From Sanguinoderma infundibulare (lineage: Eukaryota > Basidiomycota > Agaricomycetes > Polyporales > Polyporaceae), in contig JAVLRN010000004.1 in NCBI GenBank assembly GCA_032821775.1, forward strand, positions 1,984,001-2,048,000: a stretch of 64,000 bases of DNA, given 5' to 3'. Both the position numbers and the translations under genes were made by a program. Shown here piece by piece: positions 44,350 to 54,315 of this stretch. Under the pieces are notes generated by a model. That model saw only the letters and a list, made by a program, of their open reading frames with translations. It did not search any database and had not been told where the DNA came from. How positions within the stretch are numbered: position 1 is the stretch's first letter; each line of letters starts with the position of its first letter.

Positions 44350-46331
44350 GCGGGTTGTAAAGAATATGATAGGAAAGCAATAGGTTTCCAAAGTCCATCC
44401 TGCTTCTGCGAGAGCTCAGCTCCAATCGCGAAGTTTGAGGCATCACATTCTACTTTGAAGGGATCCGTGTCATTTGATATAGCGAGCACGGGGGCGTGGG
44501 TGATCGCACACTTGATTCCCTCGAAAGCGAGCTGATGCTTAAGAGTCCAGGACCATTCATTAAGACCCGTGAGACAATTCAACGGTCCAGCAATCTTCGA
44601 GAAGTCCTTGATAAACTGTCTATAGAAATTTGCAAATCTGAGGAAACCTTGTACATCACATTTGCACATGGGAACTGGCCAATCAGTAATGCCTTTGATC
44701 TTGCCCGGGTCCATATGGATTAATCCGGGGGCGATGATATGACCTAAGTACTCAGTTTCTTGAGTTTTAAATTCACATTTCTGGGGTTTACATGTAAAGT
44801 GATTGTCTCGAAGGATCTGAAGGACTTGTCGAATGATGCATCTATGCTCTATTAAATCAGCTGTGCAGATGATGATATCGTCCAAATATACAATGACTTT
44901 TCCACGAAGAATCAGATCTTGAAAGATTGTGTTCATCATCATTTGGAAAGTAGCAGGGGAATTTGTTAAGCCGAAGAACATGACAAGAGGTTTATACAAG
45001 CCGCAGTTTGTGATAAACACTGCTTTTTCCTCATTGCCATCAACTAATTGAATGTTGTTGTATCCCCAGTGTATGTCAAGCTTGATATAGTACTTGGCAC
45101 CTTTCAGCCGATCTAAGATTTCTTGCATCAGAGGAAGAGGGTACATGTTTTTCTTAGTCATGGTGTTCAGCTGCTGATAGTCCTGAACAGGATGCAGCTT
45201 CCCATCTTTTTTCTTGACAAAGAAGAATGGTGCTCCCCATGGAGATTTCAATGGACGAATTCGACCCGTGGCAAAGTTTTCCTCTAAGAAGACATCTAAA
45301 GCATCTTGTTCGCTTTGGGTCATGGGGTATAGTTTACTGCAATAAAGTTTAGCACCTTCGACTAGCTCAATTGTGTGATCATAAGGCTGTTGTTTGGGGA
45401 GAGTAGAGAATGTCACTTCATCAAAGATGTCATGAAAATCTCGATACTGTTCTGGAACCATTTCCTCGAATGTAGATTCTTTCTTGACCTCATTCTGTTT
45501 GATTGCGATTTCCATAGCTATGGAGGTCTTGGCGCGAACCTGAATTGATCGGCCTTCAAGCCACGATCATACATTAAGGGAGAATATTCGTTCACCAGCG
45601 CTGACAATATGTTGGTAAGTACTCAGACATCGGTTAAACTCAACTGTCTTGTTCTTCCAATATATCAATGGATTGTGGTGCTCAATCCAGTCATGTCCGA
45701 GATAAATGTCCATCTTGCCTAAATCAGTAATTAAGAGCAGAATACGCTCAGCATAGTTTCCGACTATGAGTTCTACATCAACGTAATGCGTGATTCAGCC
45801 ACCCGTGTTGGGAGATCCATTGACGTTGAACACGTCAATAGGATGTGGGAATGGCTTAGGCATCAAGCCTGCATGCTGAACGAAGTTTCTATTGATACAA
45901 GAACCGGTGCATCTGGTGTCCGTGAGAGCCTTGGTGTCATAGACCTGAAGAGTTTCCAGGTTTTTGATCATGACAGGCATGTCTAGTTGCTTGGTACCAG
46001 TGCCTCATACTACCTTGAAGTACGTGGGACCATAAGACATTACCCGAATGGCATTACTGGGTTTAGGTTTTGGCTCTGTCGCACATGCAGATTTTGCACA
46101 TGTTTTTGTATTTTTAGAAGAGAAATTAAGCACGGATTTCCATCCACCGCACTGATCATTACCTGTATGTTGGCTCCAACGATCAGTCGTCTCTTTGGTG
46201 AGTATACTATTACATAGCTGGGTAGGATGGGGAATTGAGTCCAGTGAATAAGTAGGCATATCGAAGGTATCCGAGTCCAAAACAGAAAAACGATTATTGT
46301 ACAGTGTCGAGCAAGGTGTGTGTGTGCTCAC
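44350..46331 (-). pseudogene. GypB protease and reverse transcriptase
   Basis: The protease region (46331-45600) carries TKALTDTRCTGSCINRNFVQ, where families usually have D-S/T-G; the Asp-Thr is followed by Arg. Stops lie at 46005 and 45795. RT (45515-44350) is open: YPMTQSEQDALDVFLEENFA, SPWGAPFFFVKKKDGKLHPV, DYQQLNTMTKKNMYPLP, then KLDIHWGYNN (Arg is usual where His stands), FGLTNSPATFQMMMN and catalytic YLDD in VIVYLDDIIIC. RNase H starts with FKVECDASNFAIGAELSQK and is interrupted at QPA by the GypA insertion. The frame resumes at 26289 with CNYEIWDRE when the insert and one GCGG are removed. Confidence 0.9.
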
Positions 46332-49192
46332 GTCTGCTCATAAGGAAAAAGCGATTCATCAATCTCATCTGCAAACTGGGATCTAACATCTGCATATCCA
46401 TCTTTGTATGGCTCCTGCTCCGGTTGGTCATGATATTCAGGTAACTCCAGCCCAGACATCTGCACGATGAAGTCCTCGAGGTCCTCGGCTGCGAACTGCC
46501 GGAGTTCCACTAGAAACGGTTCTCGATTGTCCTGTTCTTCCCATCAATGCTTCTGAATTGCCACTGCTTCTGAACGATTGGGAATGTGCCACATGTCTCC
46601 ACATGAACCCTTCTCGCTCTGCTTCGCACCACACTTCTGGCATGGTCGTGCCCTAAGCCGATCGATGTCCATCGGCTGTCCTCTACCTCCATAGGTAATT
46701 CCAGTGCCCGTGCACGTATCTCCTGACATCATAGGAGGCGGTGGTCGCTGCATGTAGAGTTGGGGTGGAGGTTGCCGAGGGGCAGCATAGGGTTGTGCGT
46801 ATCGTGGCTGAGGTGATGGATACTGTGGAGGTGGGTACCATTGCAGTGGGAAACAGGGAGGTGCTCATGGGATGAATTGCTGCAGAGGTGGTCGATGTGG
46901 AGCTTCGTAGGTTTGATGGAAGACACGTTGGTCATTATCCATTTTGATGACGAGAGCCTTTCACGCATTATAGTCAGCGGGTGGGTTGGGCGTCGAGCTG
47001 ATCTGGACATGGATGTGCCAGGGAAGTGCATTCTTCAATCTGTACATGTTGATTGCAGAGTTGCGGTTGGCAATCATCTGTCCGGACCGATCCATCAGAT
47101 CTTCCCAATGATCGAAGAAGTTCTCTGCCTGCTGTCTACCCATCTTCACTTGGCTAAGCTCAATGATAGCATCATTCTGATAGTTGACCGGTTTAAACTT
47201 GATCGTGAGAACGGTCCAGAATGCTGCTATATCATTGTAGTTTCATGTATTACTATTCGCGACAAACTTCTCCTTAATCAGATTCCTTTTCCACTTGTCC
47301 ACATTCACTCCCTTGATCTGCGATAAGATCATAGATATCGCTGAATCTTTTCCCAAGCCGGCCACGTAGACCTGCATTGTAGACTTCCATTCTTCGAAGT
47401 CTGGGGTGACTCCATCGAAGGTGTCTGGTTCGGTGGGTTTGGAGGCAGTGGCGCGGATCTGGGTAGGTTGGCCTGTGATGCTGGCTGTGAGCGCCGCAAA
47501 CTGAGCCTCAAAAAATTGTCACATGTCCTGGTTGAATGCCAGTGTTTGTGCCATTGTTCTATGATGGCTGGGTGGTTGGCTGACCGTGGGGGTCTGGGTG
47601 GGAGGCTGGACAGTGCTTTGGATAGTGGGAACAGGTCGTGAGGTTTCTGTGGGAGCAGGATCGCTGATGTGGAGCTCTGCAAGGGCTGCGGTGAGAGCAG
47701 TTGAGTCAGATCGATGATGATTCGAGGCTTCTGGCTCGTGGAGGGGGAGATGTGCTGCTTCTTCGGCAAGTTTTCGGGGTTTGACTTGGCTGCTTCTGGT
47801 GACTGGAGATGCTTGGGGACTCTCGTGGGAAGTGGTCCCAGAGAGTGGTCGTACTTGCACTGAAGCTGCTGATGATGTTCCAGCTCCTTGGACAACGATG
47901 GGGATGTGGGCTGTGACAGGGGAAGGGGTGCGGACATGTTCGGTCCATTTGTATGGCTTGGATTGAGGTGGACACTGCTGACATGTTCGTTTACGAGATG
48001 GTCCAGGTACCGAAGCTTCTGACCCAGTTGCTTTTGGTACCAGTGGTGAGTGTGGGATGACCCGGTATTGTGGGTCACCAAATTGTTCGAGGTTTTTGAG
48101 GTCGTGACGATGGGGGCAGGGCTGTTATGTGCAATAGTCGGTGTCCTCCTTCCCTTCTCTAATGAAGAACATGGAGTCTCGCCACTGGTTGCCATTGTAG
48201 TACTGGTAATGTGACTCTCCTCGGCAAGCCATTGTGACTGCTGTTGTCACACGTGGATCACACAAACACTAGGTGGGGGAGATGGGGATGGAGATGGATA
48301 TTTTTGAGGTGTGGCGTAGGTGGCAAGAAGTTGATCCCAGAGGTCCATATGACTAAGAAAAAAGAAGATGTATGTAAGCGCACAGTAACACTATGTGAAA
48401 ATACTCAAAACTATATAGCAGTTTTACCGCGGTATGGCTAACTGGGGTCTCCTGCACGTGATTGTCACACTGGGTGACTGACTATCATGTTTGTGCCAAA
48501 AAGAGTATGTAGTATGTAACGAAGAATGGGGTAGTTTCTACAGTAAGGTCAAAGCCTCGGTAGTTTGGGAATAGGAATATAATGTTGTGGGGAAGGGTGT
48601 GATAAAGAAGTTGTGACATGTACGTGAGGGTTACGTGCTTGTGGCGGTCGTTGAGGATGCGTGTGAAAGTGGCGTGAGATGCAGGGATGCAAAGCATGTC
48701 TGAGGGTGTGTAGTTGGAGTTTGAGTTATAGTTGGAGTCATGTGCTGGGTACAGAGGTACTAGGTCTTTGTCAGGGTTTGTGCTTGAATGCATCGAGTCT
48801 TCTATCTTGGCAACAATGTTCAAGTCATTAGGGGAATGAGATCAGATCAAGTCGGCATTTTCCTCGGCCGCTGCAAGATAGTCTGGAGAGGAGAGCTGAG
48901 AATGAAGGAACAATGGGCCAGGAGTTAGAACACGAGAAGGTGGAATCGGAAGAGGCAGTGTCGATGTACTGGATGCGGTAGTTGACCTGGGAAAAAGGTA
49001 ATGATATGATCCATCGGCAAAGCACATGGCAAAGTCTCGGGGAGATGGAGGTGGAGGTGACAGGGTTGCTGGCAAAGGGTGGAAGGTGATGGTCCCATCG
49101 GTGTGTCGGATGGTGAACTCAGAGGCAGAGGTGAGGTGAACGACCTCTGAGGAGGGAGACGATGGAGGGGATGAGATCACCATGGTTGGCAA
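46332..49192 (-). pseudogene. GypB gag region
   Basis: Starts at the first ATG after the 5' LTR (49192). Pieces in order: Pro/Ser-rich leader (to 48842), its in-frame continuation after a TGA (to 48485), a long Ser/Pro/Gln-rich block (48195-47329), the capsid-like part (KFKPVNYQNDA, MGRQQAENFFDHWEDLMDRS, NPPADYNA), a Pro/Gln/Tyr-rich stretch, and a cysteine motif CQKCGAKQSEKGSC at about 46560-46640 that looks like an altered zinc knuckle. Stops at 48842, 47329 and near 46970 and 46868 mostly fit CGA to TGA. Gag would form the particle; here it is broken. Confidence 0.75.
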
Positions 49193-49225
49193 TGGATACA
49201 GTGTGCCATAGATCGAGGGGAAGGG

Positions 49226-49237
49226 GTAGCTTCGAGT
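49226..49237 (-). promoter_or_regulatory. GypB self-priming primer-binding site
   Basis: TAACTCGAAGCT on the minus strand directly abuts the 5' LTR, with no TGG and so no normal tRNA primer site. It is the exact complement of AGCTTCGAGTTA inside the same LTR (49304-49293), placed where the transcript should start. The 3' LTR copy has one change but keeps 11 of 12 pairs. Self-priming by the 5' end of the mRNA is known for Tf1-type chromoviruses. Confidence 0.75.
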
Positions 49238-49486
49238 TATGATACGGCCAGTGGCAGACTAGCAATAAGCCTTAGACTGGGAGGGTGAATACTAACTCGA
49301 AGCTGAGGATCCCCAGCTCCAGAGTGGCTGTTTATATAGACCTGTAGTACTCGGCTGACTAACCTACATGTGATACATGAGTAATCCTAAGGAAGGTGCT
49401 AGAATGCCATGGAATGTCTGACCAGCATATGCTGAGTAAGGACTGACTAAGGATGAGTAATTGTAAGTAAGCATGATTTCATAACA
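49238..49486 (-). repeat. GypB 5' LTR
   Basis: About 247-249 bp, near-identical to 23778-24024, with ACAGG at 49487-49491. It contains a TATA box and the predicted transcript start. Confidence 0.93.
49331..49338 (-). promoter_or_regulatory. GypB TATA box
   Basis: TATATAAA on the minus strand, 34 nt upstream of AGCTTCGAGTTA (49304), the sequence complementary to the primer site. The spacing suits a transcript starting exactly there. The same box is at 23869-23876 in the other LTR. Confidence 0.7.
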
Positions 49487-49491
49487 ACAGG

Positions 49492-51090
49492 TATGCGCGA
49501 TGTATCTACACGATGAGAGGGACTTGTGACACTAGTCACTGCCAGTTGAGGCATGTAGTCAGCATACAACTTATGGTGTAGTGGGGAATGGACTGACCAT
49601 TGATGGTCGAAGAACTTCTCGATGTTATCGTCCTGCTCATCTTTACTGCTGAGCCCAAGGGACATGGTGTCCTCCATGTCCACATCTCCAATGACCATGC
49701 CTATGTGCTCCCTGAGGTGTGGCCTGATGTGCTTCTTGAGGGTGTGCCGGTGGCACTTGGGCTCATGGTCCTCGTGGTCCAAGTCCTCGCTGCTGTCCAC
49801 CTCGATGATCCATGTGCTGCTGGGGCCCATGAGGGGTGTTGGGCTGCATGACACGTCCGGGCTGGTGGTGCGGGAGTCCACGCTGGGCATTGTGGAGGAT
49901 GCTTGCGATGAGCACATTGAGTGCGGCTCTGTTGTTGGCATTGGGATGGGGTCCTTGAGTGTGTCCTCATTGGCTGGGCTGGTTTGGCCACTGGTCACAA
50001 CAAGCATCTCGAGCATTTTGATGCACTTGATGGCTGGCTCCACGCCTAGTTGCGTCACGAGGGCGAATGCACACGTGAGCACAGGATACTGGTGGTTGGG
50101 ACTGGTTTCCACGTGGACGGGCTTGTGCAGAAGCACATGTGGGTCCTTCAAGTGTGGCAGCGTGCCCTTCATGATGTTGGAAAGTACATCAGTGACATGG
50201 GCGATGTGGGCGTGCTGGTGCGCACCTTGATGCTGCTGGAAATGGCCGCGTCCTCCACACCTGCCATGATGGCCTTGGCCTTGCTGCTGCTGCCTCTGAG
50301 GGCACTGCTGCTGGTGCTGCTGCCCATAAGGGCACTGCTGATGCTGCTGCTGCCCTTGCGGGCACTGCTGCTGCTGGTGGAAAGTGGGGTCTTGCAGCTT
50401 GCACTTGACCGCACTGATCTTGTTTGTGCTGTCATGCAGCTTCTGCTGATGGTGCCCTTGGCGCTGCTCCCAGAACATGATGACATGGTTTCACACTTTG
50501 TCAAAGGTGACTTGCTGGACGGCGGGGGTAGTGACCGTGCCAACCATCATCACCTTGAGACTGGAGGTGTAGATCTGAATGATCGGGTCCATGGCTGATG
50601 GGAGCTTTGAGAGGAGAATCATCCCCTTGATGTGCTCAGCGACGGTGAACTGGTTGGTCTCGAGGGTCTGGAAGTGAGTATGGAGCTTGTCCATGACAGG
50701 AATGGGGTTGGACTCGCTAGGGATGGTGATGCCCATGGTGGTGCAGAAGTTCTGGTAGATGATCAGGATGCCGGGCTTCCTGTAGGTGTCCTTGAAGTAA
50801 TCCCAGACCTGCTTCGCAGTGGTCTTGGACTTGATCGCAGTGCTGATGGCATCATCGACATAGAGGCAGATGGTGCCTTGAGCGGAGGTATCGTCCTCCT
50901 CCCAGTCGTCGATCTTGGACTGATTGTTCCCGTCTGTGGTGGTGGTGAGGGTCAGCTTAGTCTTGGTCAACAGCAAACCCCAGTAGCCTTGAGACTGGAG
51001 CCATGTCTGCATCTTCGGCGCCCACACAAGGTAGTTGGGGCTGGTGAGAAGAGGAACAATGCCCATGACGGAGTTTGACATAGTGATCAA
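49492..51090 (-). pseudogene. CopA second gag copy (internal unit)
   Basis: The N-terminal part 51090-50491 has the copia gag layout (LLTSPNYLVWAPKMQTWLQS, then AKQVWDYFKDTY, then FTVAEHIKGMILLSKLPSAM). A TGA at 50491 is followed in frame by the rest to 49492, with a long Gln-rich stretch (HQQQQCPQGQQQHQQCPYGQ) and an acidic-basic tail. The C-terminal codons stop at the ACAGG target site and continue in phase into the protease at 23777. It starts 338 nt inside the inner LTR (51428-51788). Confidence 0.85.
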
Positions 51091-51412
51091 TGAGTAATTG
51101 AAGTCTGGACAGAAGAGACTAGTCAGTCATCGTTCTGAATGACATTGTGAAAAGATAAATGCCGGCAGCATATACCGGCATAGGTTCCCCCTCTGTGGCA
51201 TGGCAGGCAGTGATCAAGCTCATCGCACCACATCCAAGCCACCATCATGAGTGGCTGGCAGCGTATGATCGTGCCAGATCCAACACATGGAGAGTCTGCC
51301 ATAATGGTAACAAGGGATAGATGATAAACATTTTAAAATGAGGGTTTGCCAGGTAAGCTGGTGAGGAGTGGAACACAGCCAGCGATGAGTGGCGCAGTAT
51401 CCACAATGTCGA

Positions 51413-51427
51413 CCAGGGCTCATAACC
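51413..51427 (-). promoter_or_regulatory. Primer-binding site next to the inner CopA LTR
   Basis: GGTTATGAGCCCTGG on the minus strand directly abuts the LTR. It complements the anticodon arm of initiator tRNA-Met, as at 53398-53412. Confidence 0.8.
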
Positions 51428-51788
51428 TGTTGAGCATAGTGGGGATACCACTATGGGGGACAACTACATGCAGTAGTCACACATACTTACCTGGCTAGAG
51501 AGGGAGAGAGGCTTGTAGGGACGAGTGAGGAGAAGAGCAGGGAGAGCTGTTGCTATTAGGGTCAATGGGGGCCATATATATACTACATAGAGAACTGTAT
51601 TAGTAAGAACTATACAGTACCAGACTGCACTGCCGGTACACAGGTATGTGGGCAGTGCATCACATGAAACAATCATGTGGAAGGCAGCTATACAGCGCCT
51701 GTGCTGATAGATGAGATATCGGGCTGTGCCAATATCTATGTACGCAGCTATGCTATGCAATGCTGTGCATGGTTATGTGCATTCAACA
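51428..51788 (-). repeat. Inner CopA-family LTR
   Basis: Same ends as the outer LTRs (TGTTGA...TTCAACA) but visibly more divergent from both of them. It cuts the first gag copy at codon CIRL; the gag stop TGA comes from the LTR terminus TGTTGA. It is best read as the 5' LTR of a related element that inserted into CopA gag. Confidence 0.9.
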
Positions 51789-53072
51789 CAGCCTGATGCA
51801 CTCCTTGAAAGTGCACCAGCGGCACTTGGGCTCACAGTCCTCGCAGTCCAAGTCCTCACTGCTGTCCACCTCGATGATCCGCACACTGCTGGGGCCCATG
51901 AGGGGTGTTGGGCTGTGCAACATGGCTGGGCTGGTGGTGCAGGAGTCCATGCTGGGCATCGTGGAGGATGCCCACAATGAGCGCATTGAGTGCGGCTCTG
52001 TCATCAGCATTGGGACGGGGTCCTTGAGCATGTCCTCATTGGCTGGGCTGGTTTGGCCGCTGACCATGATGAGCATCTCAAGTGTTTTGATGCACTCGAT
52101 GGTTGGCTTCACACCTAGTTGTCTCACGAGGGCGAATGCATGCATGAGCGCAGGGTACTGGTGGTTGAGGCCAGTTTCTGTGCAGATGGGCTTGCGCAGA
52201 AGCACGTGAGGGTCCTCCAAGTGTGGTAGTGTGCCCTTGGTGATGACAGAAAGTACATCAGCGATGTGGGTAATGTGGGCATGCTGGTGCACACCTTGAT
52301 GCTGCTGGAAATGGCCGCATCCTCCACACCTGCCACGATGGCCTTGCTGCTGCTGCTGCCCCTGAGGGCACTGCTGCTGCTGGTGGAAAGTGGGGTCTTG
52401 CAGCTTGCGCTTGACCGCACTGATCTTGTTTGCACTGTTGTGTGGCTTCTGCTGGTGGTGCCCCTGGTGCTGCTCCCAGTATATGATTACGCGGTTGTGC
52501 ACCTCATCGAAAGTGACCTGGCAGATGGCAGGGTTTGTTGCTGTGCCAGTGATGCCAGAGGTGTAGACCTGGATGATCGGGTCCATCACCTGTGGGAGCT
52601 TTGAGAGGAGGATCATCCCCTTGATGTGCTCAGCAATGGTGAACTAGTTGGTCTCGAGGGTCTGAAAGTGAGCGCGGAGCTTGTCCATTGCAGGAATGGG
52701 GTTGGACTCGCTAGGGATGGTGATTCCCATAGCAGCACAGAAGTCCTGGTAGATGACCAGGATGCTGGGCTTCCCATAGGTGTCTCTAAGGTAGTCCCAG
52801 ACCTCCTTGGCAGTGGCCTTGGAGGTGATTGCGGTGCCAATGGCATCGTCGACATAGAGGCATATGTTGCCTTGGGCAGAGGAGTCATTCTCATCCCAGC
52901 AGTCGATGTGATCCTGATCAACGCCGGCACCAGCAGGCTTAGTCTTGGTCATCAGTTTAACCCAACAACCCTTTGACTGAAGGTAAGCCTGCATCTTCAG
53001 CACCCACACAAGGTAGTTGAGGCCGGTGAGAAGAGGAACAGCATTGATGAGATCCTTCAACATGGTAATCAA
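51789..53072 (-). pseudogene. CopA first gag copy, truncated by the inner LTR
   Basis: Starts MITMLKDLINAVPLL with LNYLVWVLKMQAYLQSKGCW and EVWDYLRDTYGKPSILVIYQ. A TAG at 52644-52646 replaces the CAG found in the other copy (TNQFTV). The frame then goes on through KGMILLSKLPQVMDPIIQVY and a shorter Gln-rich repeat than the second copy. It ends abruptly at 51789 where the LTR begins. The protein would form the particle core in an intact element. Confidence 0.88.
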
Positions 53073-53397
53073 TAAGATGATTGAAGTCTGAACAGAAGAG
53101 ACTAGTCAGTCATCATTCTGAATGACATTGAGAAGAGAGAAATGCCGGCAGCATATACTGGCATAGGTTCCCCCTATGTGGTATGGCAGGCAGCGATCAA
53201 GCTGATCACACCACATCCAAGCCACCATCATGAGTGATCAGCAGTGTATGATCGTGCCAGATCCAACACATGGAAAGTCTGCCATAATGGTGACAAAGGG
53301 ATAGATGATAAACATTTTTAAAATGAGGGTTTGCTAGGTAAGCTGGTGAGGAGTGAAACGCAACCAGCAGTGAGTGGCGCAGTATCCACAATGTTGA

Positions 53398-53412
53398 CCA
53401 GGGCTCATAACC
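53398..53412 (-). promoter_or_regulatory. CopA primer-binding site (half-tRNA iMet type)
   Basis: The 15 nt directly after the 5' LTR, GGTTATGAGCCCTGG, complement the anticodon stem-loop of eukaryotic initiator tRNA-Met (CAGGGCUCAUAACC). Drosophila copia and several fungal copia elements prime with a cleaved half of this tRNA. There is no gap between LTR and site. Confidence 0.82.
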
Positions 53413-53771
53413 TGTTGAGCACAGTGGGGATGCCACTATGGGGTGCAGCTACACACAGCAGTCACACATACTTACCTGGCTAGAGAGGAGAGAGGCTGTA
53501 GAGATAAGTGAGGAGAAGAGCAGGGAGAGCTGTTGCTATTAGGGTCAATGGAGGCCATATATATACTACATGGAGAACTGTATTAGTAAGAACTATACAG
53601 TACCAGACTGCACTGCCGGTACACAGGTATGTAGGCAGTGCATCACATGAAATGATCATGTGGAAGGTGGCTATACAGCACCTGTGCTGATAGATGAGAT
53701 ATCGAGCTGTGCTGATATCTGTGTATGCAGCTATGCCATACATTGCTATGCAAGGCTATGTGTGTTCAACA
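53413..53771 (-). repeat. CopA 5' LTR
   Basis: 359 bp, the same length as the 3' LTR at 19514-19872. CATCC at 53772-53776 matches 19509-19513, which pairs these two LTRs. Confidence 0.93.
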
Positions 53772-53776
53772 CATCC

Positions 53777-54315
53777 ATGTACTTAGTCTCTTACCTCACG
53801 ATATCAGACCTTGTTCCAGTTCTGTCCTCGAGTGTCGGAGATACACACTCCTTCCATTTTTTTTTGAACTGCAAACAGGTCTGCATTGCTGTCACAGTTT
53901 TTCACATCATGTTTGGCAATGTTCCATTTCTGAAGGTCGGCACAGCCTGGGCAGCGTTTATCATCATCTTTCATCCTATCTTATCTGGGGGTGTGACCCC
54001 AGATGCTGTTTATCATATCTTATCTCTCAAGGCCAGCCCAGAAGGAGCCCAGTTCTGGTCCATCATTGGTCATTGTTATGTAAATAGGTTCCCTTATTGT
54101 TCTCTAACCTCATGGCGGCCTCATGGCAGCCTCATGGTAGCCTCATTGTTCCCTCATGTATGTGCCAAACACGGCCACACAGGACATGGTCTGTGCACCC
54201 TTCTGTAATAGTATATAAGGACTGTGAGGTGGGCTCAGAGACCTTAGATTCTGTCTCTTGTTCTCTTCCCCCTCCACTGTAGGCAGCTTAACAGCCCCTG
54301 CCACCACTTGTCTCC
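53777..54315. other. Right flank of the copia nest, no gene recognised
   Basis: It contains CTTAGTCTCTTACCTCACGA, a near copy of 19471-19496 on the other side of the nest, so a short local duplication pre-dated CopA. ATCTGGGG...CCCCAGAT forms an 8-bp hairpin near 53985-54006. A stretch from about 54074 (TGTTATGTAAATAG) with TATATAAG near 54212 resembles a plus-oriented LTR, but no matching end or target duplication was found. Confidence 0.4.

Larger units (their letters stand above)
23778..49486 (-). mobile_element. GypB: chromodomain Ty3/gypsy element, split by GypA
   Basis: LTRs at 23778-24024 and 49238-49486 are flanked by ACAGG (23773-23777, 49487-49491). Read on the minus strand: 5' LTR, gag (49192-46332), protease, RT, part of RNase H, then the 18-kb GypA insert (GCGG duplication), the rest of RNase H, integrase, chromodomain, purine tract, 3' LTR. 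Without the insert it is about 7.6 kb. The LTRs differ by about three transitions, yet the coding part holds at least ten stops. Confidence 0.93.
19514..53771 (-). mobile_element. CopA: Ty1/copia LTR element carrying a four-level nest
   Basis: The outer LTRs (19514-19872 and 53413-53771, both 359 bp) are flanked by CATCC (19509-19513 and 53772-53776). Read on the minus strand the order is 5' LTR, primer site, truncated gag, an inner LTR, a second gag, then protease-integrase-RT-RNase H and 3' LTR, the Ty1/copia order. GypB (25.7 kb) splits it at ACAGG. Outer LTRs differ at roughly 16-18 sites, about 5% by eye and nearly all transitions, while the inner LTR is more divergent. Stops throughout pol show it is dead. 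Confidence 0.92.

Noticed and set aside
51428..53771. A separate gag-only LTR element between the two right-hand CopA LTRs
   Set aside because: The target duplication CATCC pairs the 53413 LTR with the one at 19514, not with the inner LTR, which is also more divergent. The gag ends in mid-domain.
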